Of a stretch of 35,013 nucleotides of DNA, positions 7,901 through 16,133 are shown one piece after another; the stretch's first letter is position 1, and the number at the start of each line of letters is the position of its first letter. This DNA comes from Pedobacter ureilyticus (GTDB taxonomy: Bacteria; Bacteroidota; Bacteroidia; Sphingobacteriales; Sphingobacteriaceae), in the NCBI RefSeq assembly GCF_005925345.1, contig NZ_SSHJ01000035.1:1-35013 (forward strand). The letters are read 5' to 3'. The notes below the pieces were generated by a model that saw only the letters and a program-made list of their open reading frames with translations, was not told the origin of the DNA and ran no database searches. Made by a program: the position numbers and the translations under genes.

Positions 7901-10565
7901 TTACATCGATTGGCCAGGATGGGCGCAACGCGAACAAGGTAGCAATCCAACCGAGGCGGCTATGTTATCTTTTACCGCAAACAAAGTTAAATACAATGTT
8001 GGCGACGAAATTACCTTAACTGTTCCGTCGCCAGAAAACGGCAGGGCTTTAGTATCTATAGAAAATGGTAGCAGAGTGGTAAAAACTTTCTGGGCTGATA
8101 CCAAAAAAGGCCAAACGCAAATTAGTTTTAAGGCTGATAAAAACATGACACCTAATGTTTTTGCTAACGTAACCTTGCTGCAACCGCATAGCCAAACGGT
8201 AAACGATATGCCTATTAGGATGTACGGAGCTATTCCGTTGAGTATCGAAAACCCAGAAACCATTTTAAAACCTCAAATTGCAATAGCTAAAGAACTACGA
8301 CCAGAAACCGAAAGCAGCTTAGCTATTAGCGAGGCCAATGGCAAAGCAATGACCTATACCATTGCTATCGTAGATGAAGGTTTGTTGGATCTTACTCGTT
8401 TCCAAACTCCCAACCCTCATGCTTCTTTTTACGCTCGAGAAGGCTTAGGTGTAAAGACTTGGGATTTATTTGATCAGGTATTAGGCGCTTGGGGTGGAAA
8501 TTTAGAAAGGATTTTAAGTATCGGCGGTGATGGAGCTATTAATAAAAACATCAATCCTGCAAAAGCTAATAGGTTTAAACCTGTAGTTAAATTTATGGGG
8601 CCTTACCAATTAGCCAAGGGCGAAAAGAAAACGCATAAATTTAAACTACCGCAATATATTGGCTCGGTAAAAGTAATGGTGGTTGCAGCTAATGATGGTG
8701 CTTACGGAAATGCCGAAAAAGCGGTAGAAGTGAAAAAACCGATTATGCTGCTGGCTTCGGTACCAAGAGTAATTGGCCCAGGTGAAACATTTACATTACC
8801 AGTGAATGTTTTTGCCACCAATAATAACATTAAGAAAGTTTCGGTAAGTTTGCAAACCAGCAATTTGCGTATTAACCAAACCAACAGACAAAACTTGAGT
8901 TTTGCCAAAGCTGGCGATCAGCTGACTTACTTTAATGTTACCGCACCAACTAATACGGGTATTGCTAAAATTAAGATTATTGCGCAAAGCGGATCAGAAA
9001 AAACTGTCACCGATGTAGAATTGGACATTAGAAATCCAAATCCAATGGTTACCAATGTAATTTCTGCGGTAGTACAACCTAACCAAAGTTGGAGTACAGA
9101 CTACGCCGCTATTGGCACTAATGGTACAAATAGTGGAAGTTTGGAAGTATCGTCCATACCTCCCATTAATTTAGAAAAACGAATTAGCTATTTAATTCAA
9201 TATCCGCACGGTTGCGTAGAGCAAACTACCTCTGGTGTGTTTCCTCAACTTTACTTGGATAGGCTTTCGGCATTAAGTGAGCAGAAAAAAGCACAAATTG
9301 AGCGTAACGTTAAAGCGGGAATTAACAAGCTAAAAGGCTTCCAAACTACAGATGGTGGCTTAGCGTATTGGCCAGGCAACCCAACTGCTGATGAATGGGG
9401 AACCAACTATGCTGGACACTTTTTAATTGAAGCTCAGGAAAGTGGTTATGCCCTTCCCGTAGGTTTATATGATGGATTAGTACGCTTTTTAAAAGGCAAG
9501 GCAAATAATTGGACACCAAATGCCAACAATTTTTACGGCGGAGATTTAAGCCAAGCGTACCGATTATACGTACTAGCCTTAGCCAAAAAGCCAGAAATGG
9601 CAGCCATGAATAGATTAAGGGCTTTCGAATACTTAACCGACGCGGCAAAATGGAGATTGGCCGCCGCCTATCAACTGGCGGGGCAAACTGGTGCAGCTAG
9701 TAGTTTAATCAGAGGTTTAGCTACTGAAGTTGAAGCGTACCAACAGTTAGGCGGCACGTACGGTTCAGATTTAAGAGATCAGGCGATGATTATGGAGACG
9801 CTTACTTTAATGGGTCAGAAAAATAGGGCTTTACAATTACTGAATAAAGTAGCAGCTAAATTAGGCGAAGACCAATGGTATAGCACCCAGACTACGGCTT
9901 ACAGTTTATTGGCCATAGCGAAATTCTGTGGAGAGCAGAAATCTTCGAAACAGCTAAATTTTCAATATGTATTAGACGGAGCTAAGGGCTCGGTAAATAG
10001 TAAAGAATATTATAGTAGTATTCCAATTAATTTCAAAGGACGCAAAGCAAGTATTACCAACAAAACTAGCGGCGTACTTTTTGCGAGATTAATTGTTCAA
10101 GGTCGTCCAGCAACTGGACAAAATGATTTCTTGCCCAATAATCCAGATCTTTTACAAATGGAAGTAAGTTACAAGAATATGAAAGGGCAAGACCTAAATC
10201 CGGAGCAATTAAAACAAGGACAAGATTTCTATGCAGAAGTAACTGTAAAAAATACTGGCAGACAAGGCTTGTATGAGCAAATGGCTTTAACACAAATATT
10301 CCCTTCGGGTTGGGAGATCATCAATACCAGACTGCATGATAACGAAGGCGCCTTTGCTACATCAACCTACGATTACCAGGATATCAGAGATGATAGGGTT
10401 CTTACCTATTTCAATCTTAGAGAAAATGAAACCAAGACGTTTAGGGTATTACTTAATGCTTCTTATTTGGGTAGGTTCTATTTGTCTAATGTGCAATGCG
10501 AAGCGATGTATAACAATAATATTAGCGCCTCTAAGGCCGGCTTTTGGGTTGAGGTAACGAAGTAG
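4971..10565 (+). CDS. Bacterial alpha-2-macroglobulin family protein (YfhM-like, thioester type)
   Basis: This 1864-residue protein is a large broad-spectrum protease trap thought to protect the periplasm. It starts with a short cytoplasmic stretch and one membrane segment (about residues 17-36, KVIVIVVLVLSAIVAGYF), so it seems anchored by an uncleaved helix, not by the lipobox of E. coli YfhM. Macroglobulin domains follow; the typical GERGVWRPGD motif is near residue 640. The thioester signature GCVEQTT contains Cys1415 and is intact, and the C-terminal part has the helical thioester and receptor-binding-like domains. Cys459 and Cys512 flank an unusual acidic, Tyr/Asn-rich insert, possibly disulphide-closed. 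The pbpC gene follows at 10872. This pairing is widespread and suggests joint defence and repair of the envelope (established knowledge). The ATG at 4971 is needed for the membrane anchor. Confidence 0.95.
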   Translation: MNQQNSPVIAPKRPTLKVIVIVVLVLSAIVAGYFLLKKDKKQDHSQFAKYIDAYTSGIVSKKSFIRVHLANSVSNTTDLGETDKKLFDFSPSIKGKTYWIDAQTLEFRPDENLEPDQKYEATLNLSKIFPVEEKLEEFEFDFKVIKPGLAFTENGLVSQNNTSLNLMKLTGEITTSDVEDTEKIEKTLTLNSPQKLSIKWNHNPQKQTSTFTIDSIQKTNASLTLNWDGEGIEADDDNGEVTLEIPAKNVFKVLAIKAIQKEEDYVLIQCSEPVSVTQDLAGLINIGNVSDLRFTIDGSQIKVYAPDALEGNYNVVINSSVTNINGKNLEAAKSANLIFENKKPAVTIAGAGTILPNSGKLVLPFEAVNLKAVDVTIIKIFQDNIPQFFQVNNYKEGNELRRVAKPILQKTIHLSEDKSLDLRRKNRFTLDLDKLIKTEPGAMYRVSIMFKRSYALYNCAQNSANENTESDEESEYGGYDYGEKIDEDDDFWNNYQNYYPRGYRWSDREDPCTPSYYTSERWAHRNLLSSNIGLIAKRGNDESMLVVATDLLSAKPLSGVSIELLDYQKQVLTTVKTDGDGMANFSLKRKPFLLVAKNGAERGYLKLDDGNSLPLSRFDVGGEIVQNGIKGFIYGERGVWRPGDSIYLSFILEDKLGKLPANYPVIFELYNPKGQLVKKQSNTKPLNGFYTFKTATENTAPTGGWQAKFKAGGATFNKNLKIETVTPNRIKINFDLGGKKYLGNGRVSAATLSAKWLFGTPAQNLKAKVDINLSKGETSFPKFKDYSFDNPIVQFDTQLKTVFEGTLNEAGVATVNTNLNDQMAAPGILRANITTKVFEPGGNFSIDNFSIPYHVYDNYFGIKSPQGDKMTGMLVTGKDHEVDIVNVNRDGALLNTNKTVTVALYKVQWRWWWEQNNQENYANFTQNEYNKLIRSEQLEMQNGKAKWNLRIDEPEWGRYLIVVGNTYGGGHFAAREVYIDWPGWAQREQGSNPTEAAMLSFTANKVKYNVGDEITLTVPSPENGRALVSIENGSRVVKTFWADTKKGQTQISFKADKNMTPNVFANVTLLQPHSQTVNDMPIRMYGAIPLSIENPETILKPQIAIAKELRPETESSLAISEANGKAMTYTIAIVDEGLLDLTRFQTPNPHASFYAREGLGVKTWDLFDQVLGAWGGNLERILSIGGDGAINKNINPAKANRFKPVVKFMGPYQLAKGEKKTHKFKLPQYIGSVKVMVVAANDGAYGNAEKAVEVKKPIMLLASVPRVIGPGETFTLPVNVFATNNNIKKVSVSLQTSNLRINQTNRQNLSFAKAGDQLTYFNVTAPTNTGIAKIKIIAQSGSEKTVTDVELDIRNPNPMVTNVISAVVQPNQSWSTDYAAIGTNGTNSGSLEVSSIPPINLEKRISYLIQYPHGCVEQTTSGVFPQLYLDRLSALSEQKKAQIERNVKAGINKLKGFQTTDGGLAYWPGNPTADEWGTNYAGHFLIEAQESGYALPVGLYDGLVRFLKGKANNWTPNANNFYGGDLSQAYRLYVLALAKKPEMAAMNRLRAFEYLTDAAKWRLAAAYQLAGQTGAASSLIRGLATEVEAYQQLGGTYGSDLRDQAMIMETLTLMGQKNRALQLLNKVAAKLGEDQWYSTQTTAYSLLAIAKFCGEQKSSKQLNFQYVLDGAKGSVNSKEYYSSIPINFKGRKASITNKTSGVLFARLIVQGRPATGQNDFLPNNPDLLQMEVSYKNMKGQDLNPEQLKQGQDFYAEVTVKNTGRQGLYEQMALTQIFPSGWEIINTRLHDNEGAFATSTYDYQDIRDDRVLTYFNLRENETKTFRVLLNASYLGRFYLSNVQCEAMYNNNISASKAGFWVEVTK

Positions 10566-10574
10566 TCTATTCAT

Positions 10575-10643
10575 CGTCATTTCGACCTTAGGGAGAAATC
10601 TAACTATCTGATAGATTTCTCCTCGTTTCTCGTCGAAATGACG
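10575..10643. repeat. Nested intergenic palindrome (GTCATTTCGAC family)
   Basis: The outer arms CGTCATTTCGAC (10575-10586) and GTCGAAATGACG (10632-10643) are perfect 12-bp inverted repeats. The inner arms GGAGAAATCTA (10592-10602) and TAGATTTCTCC (10612-10622) are perfect 11-bp inverted repeats. It starts 10 bases after the alpha-2-macroglobulin stop. It resembles a dispersed intergenic palindrome common in this bacterial group and relates to the element at 135-180. It may also stop or attenuate transcription into pbpC. Confidence 0.75.
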
Positions 10644-10801
10644 CAAAAAGATTAGCTCATATCCTAGGCCAAACATTGGTAAAGATAAAGCGTACAAAGC
10701 CCGCCGAAAACTTGATTAAAGTAATTATTTTTTCCATGTTAGTACCTCCTTTGGTATATATCAAAGAGAATTAGAGATTGTTACCCTAGTAATAAATAAA
10801 T

Positions 10802-10861
10802 AACCGCAAATACACCAAGGTCACAGATTAAACACTTTGTCTTCTTGGTATGTTTGTGGTT
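10802..10861. repeat. Imperfect palindrome just upstream of pbpC
   Basis: AACCGCAAATACACCAAG (10802-10819) and CTTGGTATGTTTGTGGTT (10844-10861) match as inverted repeats at 15 of 18 positions. The palindrome contains the upstream in-frame ATG at 10845, which argues that pbpC really starts at 10872, just after it. The rest of the 10566-10871 gap holds only the preceding palindrome and AT-rich sequence. Confidence 0.6.
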
Positions 10862-10871
10862 CAAATTAGAA

Positions 10872-13241
10872 ATGAAAAAGCAAATCAAAGCAATTGTTTA
10901 TACCGATGTGATATTCGTGACCTTGTTTGTGTTCTTTTTATTTTCGTTACCAAAACCATTATTCATTACCCCAACTTCTTATGTATTAGAAGCCAGCAAT
11001 GGCGAATTACTAAGTGCCTCGATAGCAAAAGATGGGCAGTGGCGGTTTCCTGTAGCAGATAGTGTACCTGATAAGTTTGCGAAATGCATCACCACATTTG
11101 AAGATAAGCGTTTTTACCGTCACTTTGGAGTCGATTTTATTGCAATTGGCAGAGCCATTCGCCAAAATATACGAGCAAAATCTGTAGCTAGTGGCGCTAG
11201 TACGTTAAGTATGCAGGTAATAAGGTTGTCTCGAAAAAAGCAACGCACCATCTCGCAAAAATTGGTAGAAATGTGGTTAGCGGTAAGGTTAGAATTTAGC
11301 TATTCTAAGGAAGAAATTCTGGCCTTGTATGCTGCCAACGCTCCTTTTGGAAGTAATGTAGTGGGATTAGAAGCTGCAAGCTGGCGCTATTATGGTAGAG
11401 CAGCAGAACAGTTATCTTGGGGAGAAATGGCAACTTTAGCCGTGCTGCCTAACAGTCCATCATTGGTGCGCCCTGGTAAAAATGCAACCAGATTAATCAT
11501 CAAAAGAAATAACCTACTGGATAAGCTGGTAGAGGAGAAAATCATAGATCGGGCTACGGCACAACTTTCAAAAGCCGAACCAATTCCTACCGCTCCGCTC
11601 CCACTACCACAACACGCACCGCATTTATTAAATAGATTTAAGGATGAAATGAGAACACTAGGCCTTGCAAGTACTAGAATCACTTCTACCATTGACATCC
11701 ATTTACAGCAAGAATTAAATCAAGTTATTTATCAATACCATCAAAAATTTGCAGCAAATGGTATAAATAATTTAGCCGCTTTAGTAATCAATGTAAAAAA
11801 TGGAAATGTAGTAAGTTATGTAGGCAATTGTTATTTGCCCAGGCAAAAAGAAATGGAAAGCCATGTAGACATGATTAGTGCTAGGCGAAGCCCTGGAAGT
11901 ACTTTAAAACCTATTTTGTATGCAAGTATGTTAAATGATGGTTTTATTTTGCCCCAAACTTTAATTCCCGATGTACCCACCCAAATTGGAGGTTATTCGC
12001 CCCAAAATTTCGATTTAGGTTATGATGGTGCCATACCAGCCAATAAGGCATTAAGCCGATCGCTAAATATTCCAGCTGTAAAAATGCTACAACAATTCAA
12101 ATATGAACGTTTTTACGATAAACTTAAGAAATTCAATTTTAGTACGTTAAACCAACCTGCAGACCATTACGGATTATCTTTAATTTTAGGCGGTAGCGAA
12201 GTTACCATGTGGGATTTGAGTAATGCCTACCTAGGTATGGCCAGAACGTTAAATCATTATAATAGCTATCAGGGTAAATACAACAAAGCAGATTATGCCT
12301 CTGCTCATTATATTAAAGAACAACAAAAAGCTGAAGAAACAATAGAACCCATATCCGTATTAGATCATGGCACCATTTGGTCAACCTTTAATGCGATGGA
12401 AGAAGTAATGCGTCCTGGAGACGAGGGCTTGTGGCAACAGTTTTCATCATCGCAACGCATTGCATGGAAAACAGGTACTAGCTTTGGTTTTAGAGACGCT
12501 TGGTCAATAGGGTTAACACCAAATTACGTGGTGTGCGTTTGGGTTGGCAATGCCGATGGCGAAGGAAGGCCCGGGCTCACAGGCATAGAAGCTGCCGCAC
12601 CGTTGATGTTTGATGTTTTTAGGATGTTACCATCTTCGAAATGGTTCGAAATGCCTAAAACCAAACTGAAAAGAATGGTGGTTTGTAAGCAAAGCGGCTA
12701 CAAAGCTTCTCCTATTTGCGAAACCAAAATAGTACAATGGGTTCCGCCAGTTGGCGAAAAAACAACATTATGTCCCTACCACAAACTGCTACATTTAGAT
12801 GCGACCGAAAAATATCAGGTTACTAACCAATGTTACAGCATTAACCAAATGAAGCATAAAAGTTGGTTTATCTTACCGCCAACAATGGAGTATTACTACC
12901 AAACCAAAAACGCTGAATATAAGTTACTGCCTCCCTTTATGAACGGTTGCCAAAACGAAACTACTTCGGTTATGGAAATGGTTTACCCTAAGCCCAATGC
13001 GTCGGTTTATATTCCATTAGAGATTGATGGCAACAGAGGCAAAGTAGTTTTTAATGCGGCACACAGAGATCGTAACGCAACTATTTACTGGCATATTGAT
13101 GAAGAATATGTCGGGACTACAAAAAGTTATCATCAGATTGCGTTAAACCCAAAACCCGGAAAACACATACTTACCTTAACCGATCAAAATGGCGAAAGAT
13201 TGGTGCAAATTTTTACTGTATTAGATAAGGAAGAAAAGTAG
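10872..13241 (+). CDS. pbpC: Penicillin-binding protein 1C (bifunctional transglycosylase/transpeptidase)
   Basis: This is a class A PBP of 789 residues, polymerising and cross-linking peptidoglycan at the outer face of the inner membrane. An N-terminal anchor (about residues 8-29) is followed by the GT51 glycosyltransferase domain, with catalytic Glu77 in FEDKRFYRHFG. The transpeptidase domain has Ser343 in PGSTLKP (SxxK), SLN (SxN) in SRSLNIPAV and Lys533 in WKTGTSFG (KTG). The C-terminus is the PBP1C-specific beta domain (about 700-785). I chose the ATG at 10872: it opens MKKQIKAIVYTD, a typical anchor start, while the in-frame ATG at 10845 lies in an intergenic palindrome. It follows the alpha-2-macroglobulin gene, its usual genomic partner. 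Confidence 0.95.
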   Translation: MKKQIKAIVYTDVIFVTLFVFFLFSLPKPLFITPTSYVLEASNGELLSASIAKDGQWRFPVADSVPDKFAKCITTFEDKRFYRHFGVDFIAIGRAIRQNIRAKSVASGASTLSMQVIRLSRKKQRTISQKLVEMWLAVRLEFSYSKEEILALYAANAPFGSNVVGLEAASWRYYGRAAEQLSWGEMATLAVLPNSPSLVRPGKNATRLIIKRNNLLDKLVEEKIIDRATAQLSKAEPIPTAPLPLPQHAPHLLNRFKDEMRTLGLASTRITSTIDIHLQQELNQVIYQYHQKFAANGINNLAALVINVKNGNVVSYVGNCYLPRQKEMESHVDMISARRSPGSTLKPILYASMLNDGFILPQTLIPDVPTQIGGYSPQNFDLGYDGAIPANKALSRSLNIPAVKMLQQFKYERFYDKLKKFNFSTLNQPADHYGLSLILGGSEVTMWDLSNAYLGMARTLNHYNSYQGKYNKADYASAHYIKEQQKAEETIEPISVLDHGTIWSTFNAMEEVMRPGDEGLWQQFSSSQRIAWKTGTSFGFRDAWSIGLTPNYVVCVWVGNADGEGRPGLTGIEAAAPLMFDVFRMLPSSKWFEMPKTKLKRMVVCKQSGYKASPICETKIVQWVPPVGEKTTLCPYHKLLHLDATEKYQVTNQCYSINQMKHKSWFILPPTMEYYYQTKNAEYKLLPPFMNGCQNETTSVMEMVYPKPNASVYIPLEIDGNRGKVVFNAAHRDRNATIYWHIDEEYVGTTKSYHQIALNPKPGKHILTLTDQNGERLVQIFTVLDKEEK

Positions 13242-13288
13242 GCTGTTTTCAATTCTCATTTGACAGTTCTCAGTTGGCAGTTTTACAG

Positions 13289-13318
13289 TTAACCGAATAA
13301 CCAATTACGCAATTAACC
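13289..13318. repeat. Dispersed spacer repeat (TTAACC-rich), second copy
   Basis: TTAACCGAATAACCAATTAC followed by GCAATTAACC resembles the run at 1639-1660. It sits between convergent pbpC and the YhhN gene. No clear terminator hairpin is seen in this 84-bp gap. Confidence 0.35.
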
Positions 13319-13325
13319 CAACATT

Positions 13326-14015
13326 TCAATTCTTTTTCACATACTTTCTTTCTACTGTACCCATTGTAATCAAAAATTGCGCTAACATGTAAGTAGACAT
13401 TACCAGCAAATCTCCAATTTCTATGCGTTCAACAAATTTGTTGTAACCTAAAATTGAATCGGATATAATAAAGAAAATTGCACCCGTCAATATCCATGCA
13501 AAGCTTTTAAAATTGGTTTTTCCATATCGCAAAGCTGCCATAATGCCCATAATGGTAATAGTAAATGAATACACCAATACCGGAACATTCATGGCGCCAA
13601 GATGAGAACGCAATATATAATAGTACGATAAGCAGAAAAAACCAAAAACCATAAAAATTGGGAGAACGTATCTGCGCTGTACTTCAATTTTATTAGTGCT
13701 ATCTAAATAAAAAGCAGCTATATAGAAAAAATGTGCAATTAAAAATGCGCCTAAACCCAGCATAAAATAAAGTTGATTGACGTTCACAAACATTAAAAAC
13801 ACATCTCCTACCAGCGAAAAAAATAAGCCTGTTACTATTTTGCTTGTAAATCTACTTCTACGCTTAATTGTAAAATAAAGAAATAACATTAAAGAAACGG
13901 TAATTAGCGGCTTTGTAACCAATCTCATTTCGCTTATATTACTTGTAACAGCAATAATTTCAGCAAAAAAAACAATAGCAAATGCGAAAGTAAATTGAGG
14001 GTATTTTTTAAACAT
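13326..14015 (-). CDS. YhhN/TMEM86 family membrane protein (lysoplasmalogenase-like)
   Basis: This 229-residue membrane protein has about eight hydrophobic helices and belongs to the YhhN family, whose studied members (TMEM86B and a Legionella enzyme) hydrolyse the vinyl-ether bond of lysoplasmalogens. Family-like segments are SLVGDVFLMF in the middle and the late polar stretch IISDSILGYNKF. An upstream in-frame start at 14060 would add 15 residues lying inside the previous gene; the ATG at 14015 (MFKKYPQF) overlaps the previous stop by 8 bases (ATGTTTAA), a classic translational-coupling arrangement, so I prefer it. The coupling to an ether-lipid hydroxylase homologue suggests a shared role in ether-lipid turnover (inference). 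Confidence 0.88.
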   Translation of the reverse strand: MFKKYPQFTFAFAIVFFAEIIAVTSNISEMRLVTKPLITVSLMLFLYFTIKRRSRFTSKIVTGLFFSLVGDVFLMFVNVNQLYFMLGLGAFLIAHFFYIAAFYLDSTNKIEVQRRYVLPIFMVFGFFCLSYYYILRSHLGAMNVPVLVYSFTITIMGIMAALRYGKTNFKSFAWILTGAIFFIISDSILGYNKFVERIEIGDLLVMSTYMLAQFLITMGTVERKYVKKN

Positions 14016-15225
14016 TTCTGTACTTAGATTTAATGAAGAAAAAATAAAAAGCAGTAGCAACGTGAAGGATCAGTAATCCTAAAAGCCATTCTATTTTAAA
14101 ATTTAGGTGATATAAGAAATACAGTATAAATAATCCAAATAAATATCTTACATATTCCACCGCTACAAACCAACGCTTTTTCTCTAACAAAGCACCACAG
14201 GTTAACATGCTTAACACTGTGAACGAAGCAATTAAAATATTTGTTGATAGCTTGAGTTTATCGAAATAAAATAATTGATACGAGCCAAGCCCTAGGGCAA
14301 TTAAAAATAGTACAACCGCATATACCATCACTTTAAGAGTTGTTTCGGTATGGAATTTCCGGTAATTGACAGCATCTATTTCTGGTGCAAACTGAAAACC
14401 ACCTAATTTCTCTGGAAACCATCCTGGAGGTTTCACAAATACCCTAATCTTGTCGGTAATATTGTCTGATTGCTTTGCTGTTTCTATTAAATCTTTCCAA
14501 TAATGTAAATTAGCCCAAACAGGGTTCCAACTTGCTAACGGTTTGGTAATACCGTAATAAACTTCCTCTTCTTCTTTTTGGAAGGTACCGAACAGTCTAT
14601 CCCAAATAATTAGTGTACCAGCATGGTTTTTATCAATGTATTTGGGGTTTGAACCGTGATGTACCCGATGATGCGAAGGCGTGTTAAGAATGTATTCTAG
14701 CAAACCCATGCTTTTAATGGTACGGGTATGTATCCAAAACTGATAAAGCGTATTAAAAGAACTTAATGTTAAGAAAATGATGGGATCAAAACCAATTAAG
14801 GCTAAAGGCAGATAGAAAACCCAAGAAAACCAGCCTTGAAACCACGATTGTCGTAACGCAACAGTTAAGTTATATTCTTCAGATTGATGATGTACAATGT
14901 GTGCCGCCCACAGGGCATTTATTTGATTGCTCATGCGATGAAACCAATAGTAAAAAAAATCTACGCCAATAAAAAGGATGATCCAGGTCCAAATGGTATT
15001 AGGGATTTCGAACAATCGCCAATGCTCGAAAATATACATATAACCGACAAAAAGTACGGATTTCATAAACAACCCAACCAATTGCGAACCAATTCCCTGA
15101 CTTAAATTGGCAATAGAGTCGTTTAATCTATAATATTGAAGTTTCTTATAAAAAGTATAAGCTAGTTCGATCCCTATAAGAATAAAAAAAATCGGTACCG
15201 ACAGGGCTATATAATTGGTTTTCAT
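14008..15225 (-). CDS. Fatty acid hydroxylase superfamily protein, alkylglycerol monooxygenase-like
   Basis: This 405-residue integral membrane protein belongs to the diiron sterol-desaturase/fatty-acid-hydroxylase superfamily. Stretches such as YYWFHRM, HHQSEEYNLTVALRQS, FWIHTRTI, LNTPSHHRVHHG and GTLIIWDRLFGTF follow animal alkylglycerol monooxygenase (TMEM195/AGMO) closely, and the C-terminal hydrophobic half is also like AGMO. Metal-site histidines are His96, His109, His112, His113, His185, His186, His189 and His190. The first motif, normally HxxxH, reads HRMSN: position 100 is Asn and 101 is Gln. AGMO cleaves glyceryl ethers with a pterin cofactor; whether this protein does so is not known. 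It is the first gene of a coupled pair with the YhhN gene. A TATATTTC box (15240-15247, minus strand) with a TTG 23 bases upstream could be its promoter. Confidence 0.9.
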   Translation of the reverse strand: MKTNYIALSVPIFFILIGIELAYTFYKKLQYYRLNDSIANLSQGIGSQLVGLFMKSVLFVGYMYIFEHWRLFEIPNTIWTWIILFIGVDFFYYWFHRMSNQINALWAAHIVHHQSEEYNLTVALRQSWFQGWFSWVFYLPLALIGFDPIIFLTLSSFNTLYQFWIHTRTIKSMGLLEYILNTPSHHRVHHGSNPKYIDKNHAGTLIIWDRLFGTFQKEEEEVYYGITKPLASWNPVWANLHYWKDLIETAKQSDNITDKIRVFVKPPGWFPEKLGGFQFAPEIDAVNYRKFHTETTLKVMVYAVVLFLIALGLGSYQLFYFDKLKLSTNILIASFTVLSMLTCGALLEKKRWFVAVEYVRYLFGLFILYFLYHLNFKIEWLLGLLILHVATAFYFFFIKSKYRNV

Positions 15226-15282
15226 TCATCTAATTTAAAGAAATATATGAAAAATCAGAGAACTGAAAATCAATTCAAGCGA

Positions 15283-15972
15283 TTAGCCTATCCTTACTAT
15301 ATCGATAGATTTAACCCATTTATTTCTCTTGCAACATTTACAAATAGCGTTTACCGTTGGCTCTAGTAATTCGGTTACACCGCAAAAAGCACATGAGTAG
15401 TAGTCTTTATATTTAATTTCATGTTTTTGATCGACGAACAAAGCTGGTAGTATAGGCAACCCATTCTTTACATCTGCATCTGGATAGAAAAACAGGCTAA
15501 TGCTGCCACTTGTTTCTAAGATAGCCAGTTTAACTTGCCCTAAATGCGAGATGCTTTTTAACCTTAATTCTGCAAAAAACTCGTCTTGAGCCAATGCTTC
15601 TTTTTTAAAATTCTCAATCGCAAACCTCCCGTTCTCTATTACACAGGTACAACTTCCTTCTAAAAGAGTTTCTACTTTTTTACTTTTACTTACAAAATAA
15701 GACGTAATCTTATAAGCAAGAATAACAACCGAGAAAACAGCAATGGCTGATATTATACCTACTTCTCGATAAAACATGGGATCTCCAGCTGCAGAACCTA
15801 AACTGATAATTACCACCAATTCGAAGATAGAGAGTTGCTTGATGCCGCGTTTACCTAGTATCCTTAAACCAATCAGTACTACCAAATACATCAACAGCGT
15901 GCGGAGCATAATTTCAGGAATGAAGTTCCAATCTTCATCGCCAATAAGTATTTTTTCGAAGTAATTTAACAT
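15283..15972 (-). CDS. DUF421 (YetF/YcaP-type) membrane protein with C-terminal zinc-ribbon-like end
   Basis: This 229-residue protein has three N-terminal membrane helices (about residues 20-100) and the DUF421 cytosolic domain (about 100-180), including the conserved RILGKRGIKQLSIFELVV stretch after the first helix. The family is known from spore and general membrane proteins; its exact role is unclear. The last 39 residues are unusual: Cys194-x2-Cys197 and Cys211-x-Cys213-Cys214, spaced like a zinc ribbon. I chose the ATG at 15972 (MLNYFEKIL); the longer frame from 16056 adds 28 residues unlike the family. It precedes the AGMO-like gene on the same strand, 57 bases away, and may share transcription with it. 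Confidence 0.87.
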   Translation of the reverse strand: MLNYFEKILIGDEDWNFIPEIMLRTLLMYLVVLIGLRILGKRGIKQLSIFELVVIISLGSAAGDPMFYREVGIISAIAVFSVVILAYKITSYFVSKSKKVETLLEGSCTCVIENGRFAIENFKKEALAQDEFFAELRLKSISHLGQVKLAILETSGSISLFFYPDADVKNGLPILPALFVDQKHEIKYKDYYSCAFCGVTELLEPTVNAICKCCKRNKWVKSIDIVRIG

Positions 15973-16133
15973 CTGTTGATTTTTGCTATAAAACGCAAAA
16001 TCAGATGTTTTGTTTAAGCTGCCATTGTAGAAACGCAAAGAGCTGTAAAAACACAACTTTATATCGAACCTAGTAATCCACCTTTATCCTTCTTCTAGTA
16101 AAAGTTAATTTAAGCTGTTTAAACTTCCCGTAG

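Noticed and set aside
10845..10871. Earlier in-frame ATG for pbpC
   Set aside because: It lies inside the imperfect palindrome 10802-10861; the ATG at 10872 gives a standard membrane-anchor start.
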